NCBI GenBank assembly: GCA_947456005.1
Contig: CANGRP010000145.1
Location: 1 to 6,701 of the forward strand
Direction of reading: 5' to 3'
Length of the DNA stretch: 6,701 bases
From: Caulobacteraceae bacterium
Lineage (GTDB): Bacteria > Pseudomonadota > Alphaproteobacteria > Caulobacterales > Caulobacteraceae
Under the pieces are notes generated by a model. That model did no database searches. It saw nothing but the letters and a program-made list of their open reading frames with translations, and was not told the DNA's origin. Below, one piece after another: positions 5,500 through 6,701 of this stretch; within the stretch, counting starts at the first letter, position 1; every line of letters begins with the position of its first letter. Made by a program: the position numbers and the translations under genes.

Positions 5500-6369
5500 A
5501 TGGCCGGACGGCTAGACGGCAAGGTGGCGATGATCACGGGGGCGGCCTCGGGCATCGGCCTGGGAACCGTGGAGCTCTTGGTGTCGGAGGGGGCGAAGGT
5601 CATCGCCGCCGACATCCAGGACGAGAAGGGCGCCATGCTGGAGCGTCGGTTCCCCGACGCCGTGCGCTATGTGCGCTGCGATGTGACCCAGGAGGCGGAC
5701 CTCGCCGCGGCGGTGGCCCTGGCCGAGAGCGCCTTCGGCGGGCTGGACATCCAGTTCAACAACGCCGGCATCTCTGACCGGATGGGGGCCATCACCGAGG
5801 TGACCGCCGACGGCTGGAACTGGATCTTCGACATCCTGGTCCGCGGCCCCGCCCTGGGCATGAAGCACGCTGTCCCGGCCATGCTGAAGCGCGGCGGGGG
5901 GTCGATCATCAACACCGCCTCCATCGCCGGCCTGCAGGCCGGCTGGGGCCCGATCGCCTATTCCACGGCCAAGGCGGGCGTGGTGCACATGAGCCGCTGC
6001 GCCGCCGCCCAGCTCTCGCCCCAGGGCATCCGCGTCAATGCGATCTGCCCCGGCCTGATCGCCACCTCCATCTTCGGCGCCACCATGGGCATGACCCGGG
6101 ACGCCGCCGACCAGATGGCCGCCCTGGTCGCCCAGAACGCCCAGATCGCCCAGCCCGTGAAGAAGCCAGGCCTGCCGCAGGACATCGCCCAGGCCGCCCT
6201 TTACCTGGCCTCCGACGCCTCGGCCTTCGTCACCGGGACCCACCTGGTGGTGGACGGCGGCATCACGGTGGGCTCCCGCCACAGCTGGGACCCTGAGGCC
6301 GGGTCGCCCTTTGCGGCCATATTCGGGGAGTCCCTCATGCAGATGGCGCCCGGTTCCGGGCAGACTTGA
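5500..6369 (+). CDS. classical SDR oxidoreductase with Leu in place of the tetrad Asn
   Basis: Short-chain dehydrogenase of 289 residues acting on an unknown alcohol/ketone pair. The cofactor-binding motif is TGAASGIG (13-20). Asp38 at the end of the second strand (AADIQ) suggests preference for NAD(H) over NADP(H). CDVT (60-63), NNAG (87-90), Ser141 in NTASIAG, Tyr154 and Lys158 in YSTAK, and NAICPGLIATS (180-190) are all in classical positions, with the usual 13-residue Ser-Tyr spacing. The helix that normally reads V-N-L-x-G instead reads ILVRG (112-116), so Leu113 stands where the catalytic Asn is expected. After the usual ending VDGGI there is an extra tail of about 34 residues containing HSWDPEAG. 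The start ATG 5500 has AGGAGA with a 6-nt spacer. The stop overlaps the TTG start of the transporter gene, and the MDR gene ends 24 nt upstream. Confidence 0.94.
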   Translation: MAGRLDGKVAMITGAASGIGLGTVELLVSEGAKVIAADIQDEKGAMLERRFPDAVRYVRCDVTQEADLAAAVALAESAFGGLDIQFNNAGISDRMGAITEVTADGWNWIFDILVRGPALGMKHAVPAMLKRGGGSIINTASIAGLQAGWGPIAYSTAKAGVVHMSRCAAAQLSPQGIRVNAICPGLIATSIFGATMGMTRDAADQMAALVAQNAQIAQPVKKPGLPQDIAQAALYLASDASAFVTGTHLVVDGGITVGSRHSWDPEAGSPFAAIFGESLMQMAPGSGQT

Positions 6370-6701
6370 ACCGGATCGCCCGCACCTTTGAGGGCCTGTC
6401 CCCCAATGTTCGGGGCGCCCTCTGGATGACAGCCTCGGCCCTGGCCTTCACGGTCATGTCGACCCTGATCAAGTTCCTCGGCGAGGGCTATTCTGCGGGC
6501 CTCCAGACCTTCTACCGCCAGGCGGCGGGGTTCCTCATCCTGCTGCCGATCATCCTTCGCCACCGGTCGGCGGCCTTCGCCACCAGCCGCCCGGGCCTGC
6601 TGATCTTCCGGGCTGGGGCCGGAACGCTGGGCACAATGCTGTCCTTCTACGCCTTCCAGAACATGCCCCTGGCGGACGCCAACGCCCTCTCCTTCACTCG
6701 A
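6366..6701 (+). CDS. EamA/DMT-type membrane transporter, 3'-truncated by window edge
   Basis: The first 112 codons of a multi-spanning inner-membrane transporter of the drug/metabolite transporter superfamily. Visible are hydrophobic segments at about residues 18-38 (ALWMTASALAFTVMSTLIKF) and 53-66 (AAGFLILLPIILRH), with a third beginning near 78-95 (LIFRAGAGTLGTMLSFYAF). They are followed by QNMPLADANALSF, typical EamA wording at the end of a transmembrane helix. The frame stays open to base 6701. The start is TTG 6366, overlapping the SDR stop as TTGA. It is the only ATG/GTG/TTG in this frame close upstream; the next candidate, ATG 6426, would cut into the first helix. No strong Shine-Dalgarno precedes TTG, so translational coupling is likely. 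Substrate and direction of transport cannot be inferred from this fragment. Confidence 0.88.
   Translation, partial: MNRIARTFEGLSPNVRGALWMTASALAFTVMSTLIKFLGEGYSAGLQTFYRQAAGFLILLPIILRHRSAAFATSRPGLLIFRAGAGTLGTMLSFYAFQNMPLADANALSFTR

Noticed and set aside
5512..6282. Minus-strand open frame opposite the SDR gene
   Set aside because: Composition is dominated by Gly, His, Ala and Asp in the way antisense GC-rich frames usually are, and the plus strand carries a complete SDR with all cofactor motifs.

Overview
The window is ordinary-looking chromosome from a very GC-rich alphaproteobacterium. Third codon positions are almost all G or C. The protein wording (RlmN with CHTGTQ, TrmB with GAEPFLNGV) and a candidate promoter fitting both the Caulobacter and E. 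coli housekeeping consensus suggest Caulobacterales (Caulobacter/Phenylobacterium type). That placement is inference, because no marker gene was searched. Coding density is very high and the only sizeable non-coding gap is about 150 bp.

Left block, + strand: the 3' part of metK (S-adenosylmethionine synthase, cut by the left edge) followed 8 nt later by trmB (tRNA m7G46 methyltransferase). The first enzyme makes the methyl donor that the second uses. RlmN, in the next block, also consumes SAM, so three SAM-linked genes sit close together.

Middle block, - strand, read right to left: rlmN (radical-SAM 23S rRNA/tRNA adenosine methyltransferase), a four-helix DUF350 membrane protein, and a membrane-anchored trypsin-like protease. 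Gaps are 26 and 9 nt, so this is probably one operon. A good promoter candidate lies just upstream of rlmN (4344-4372), and it supports a GTG start at 4318 rather than the longer TTG frame. The operon ends tail-to-tail with trmB, 15 bp apart. The protease is the least conventional gene here: its His and Ser are in place, but the position expected for the catalytic Asp holds Glu.

Right block, + strand, divergent from rlmN: a zinc-free quinone-oxidoreductase-type MDR enzyme, a classical short-chain dehydrogenase (SDR), and the first 112 codons of an EamA/DMT-type transporter that runs off the right edge. Gaps are 24 nt and then a 4-nt TTGA overlap, so the three are likely co-transcribed. The SDR has Leu where the tetrad Asn normally sits. 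The substrates of this cassette cannot be read from the sequence.

I found no mobile element, CRISPR array, RNA gene, phage remnant or obviously new system. The points worth a second look are the modified protease triad and its DUF350 partner, the SDR active site, and several start-codon decisions.
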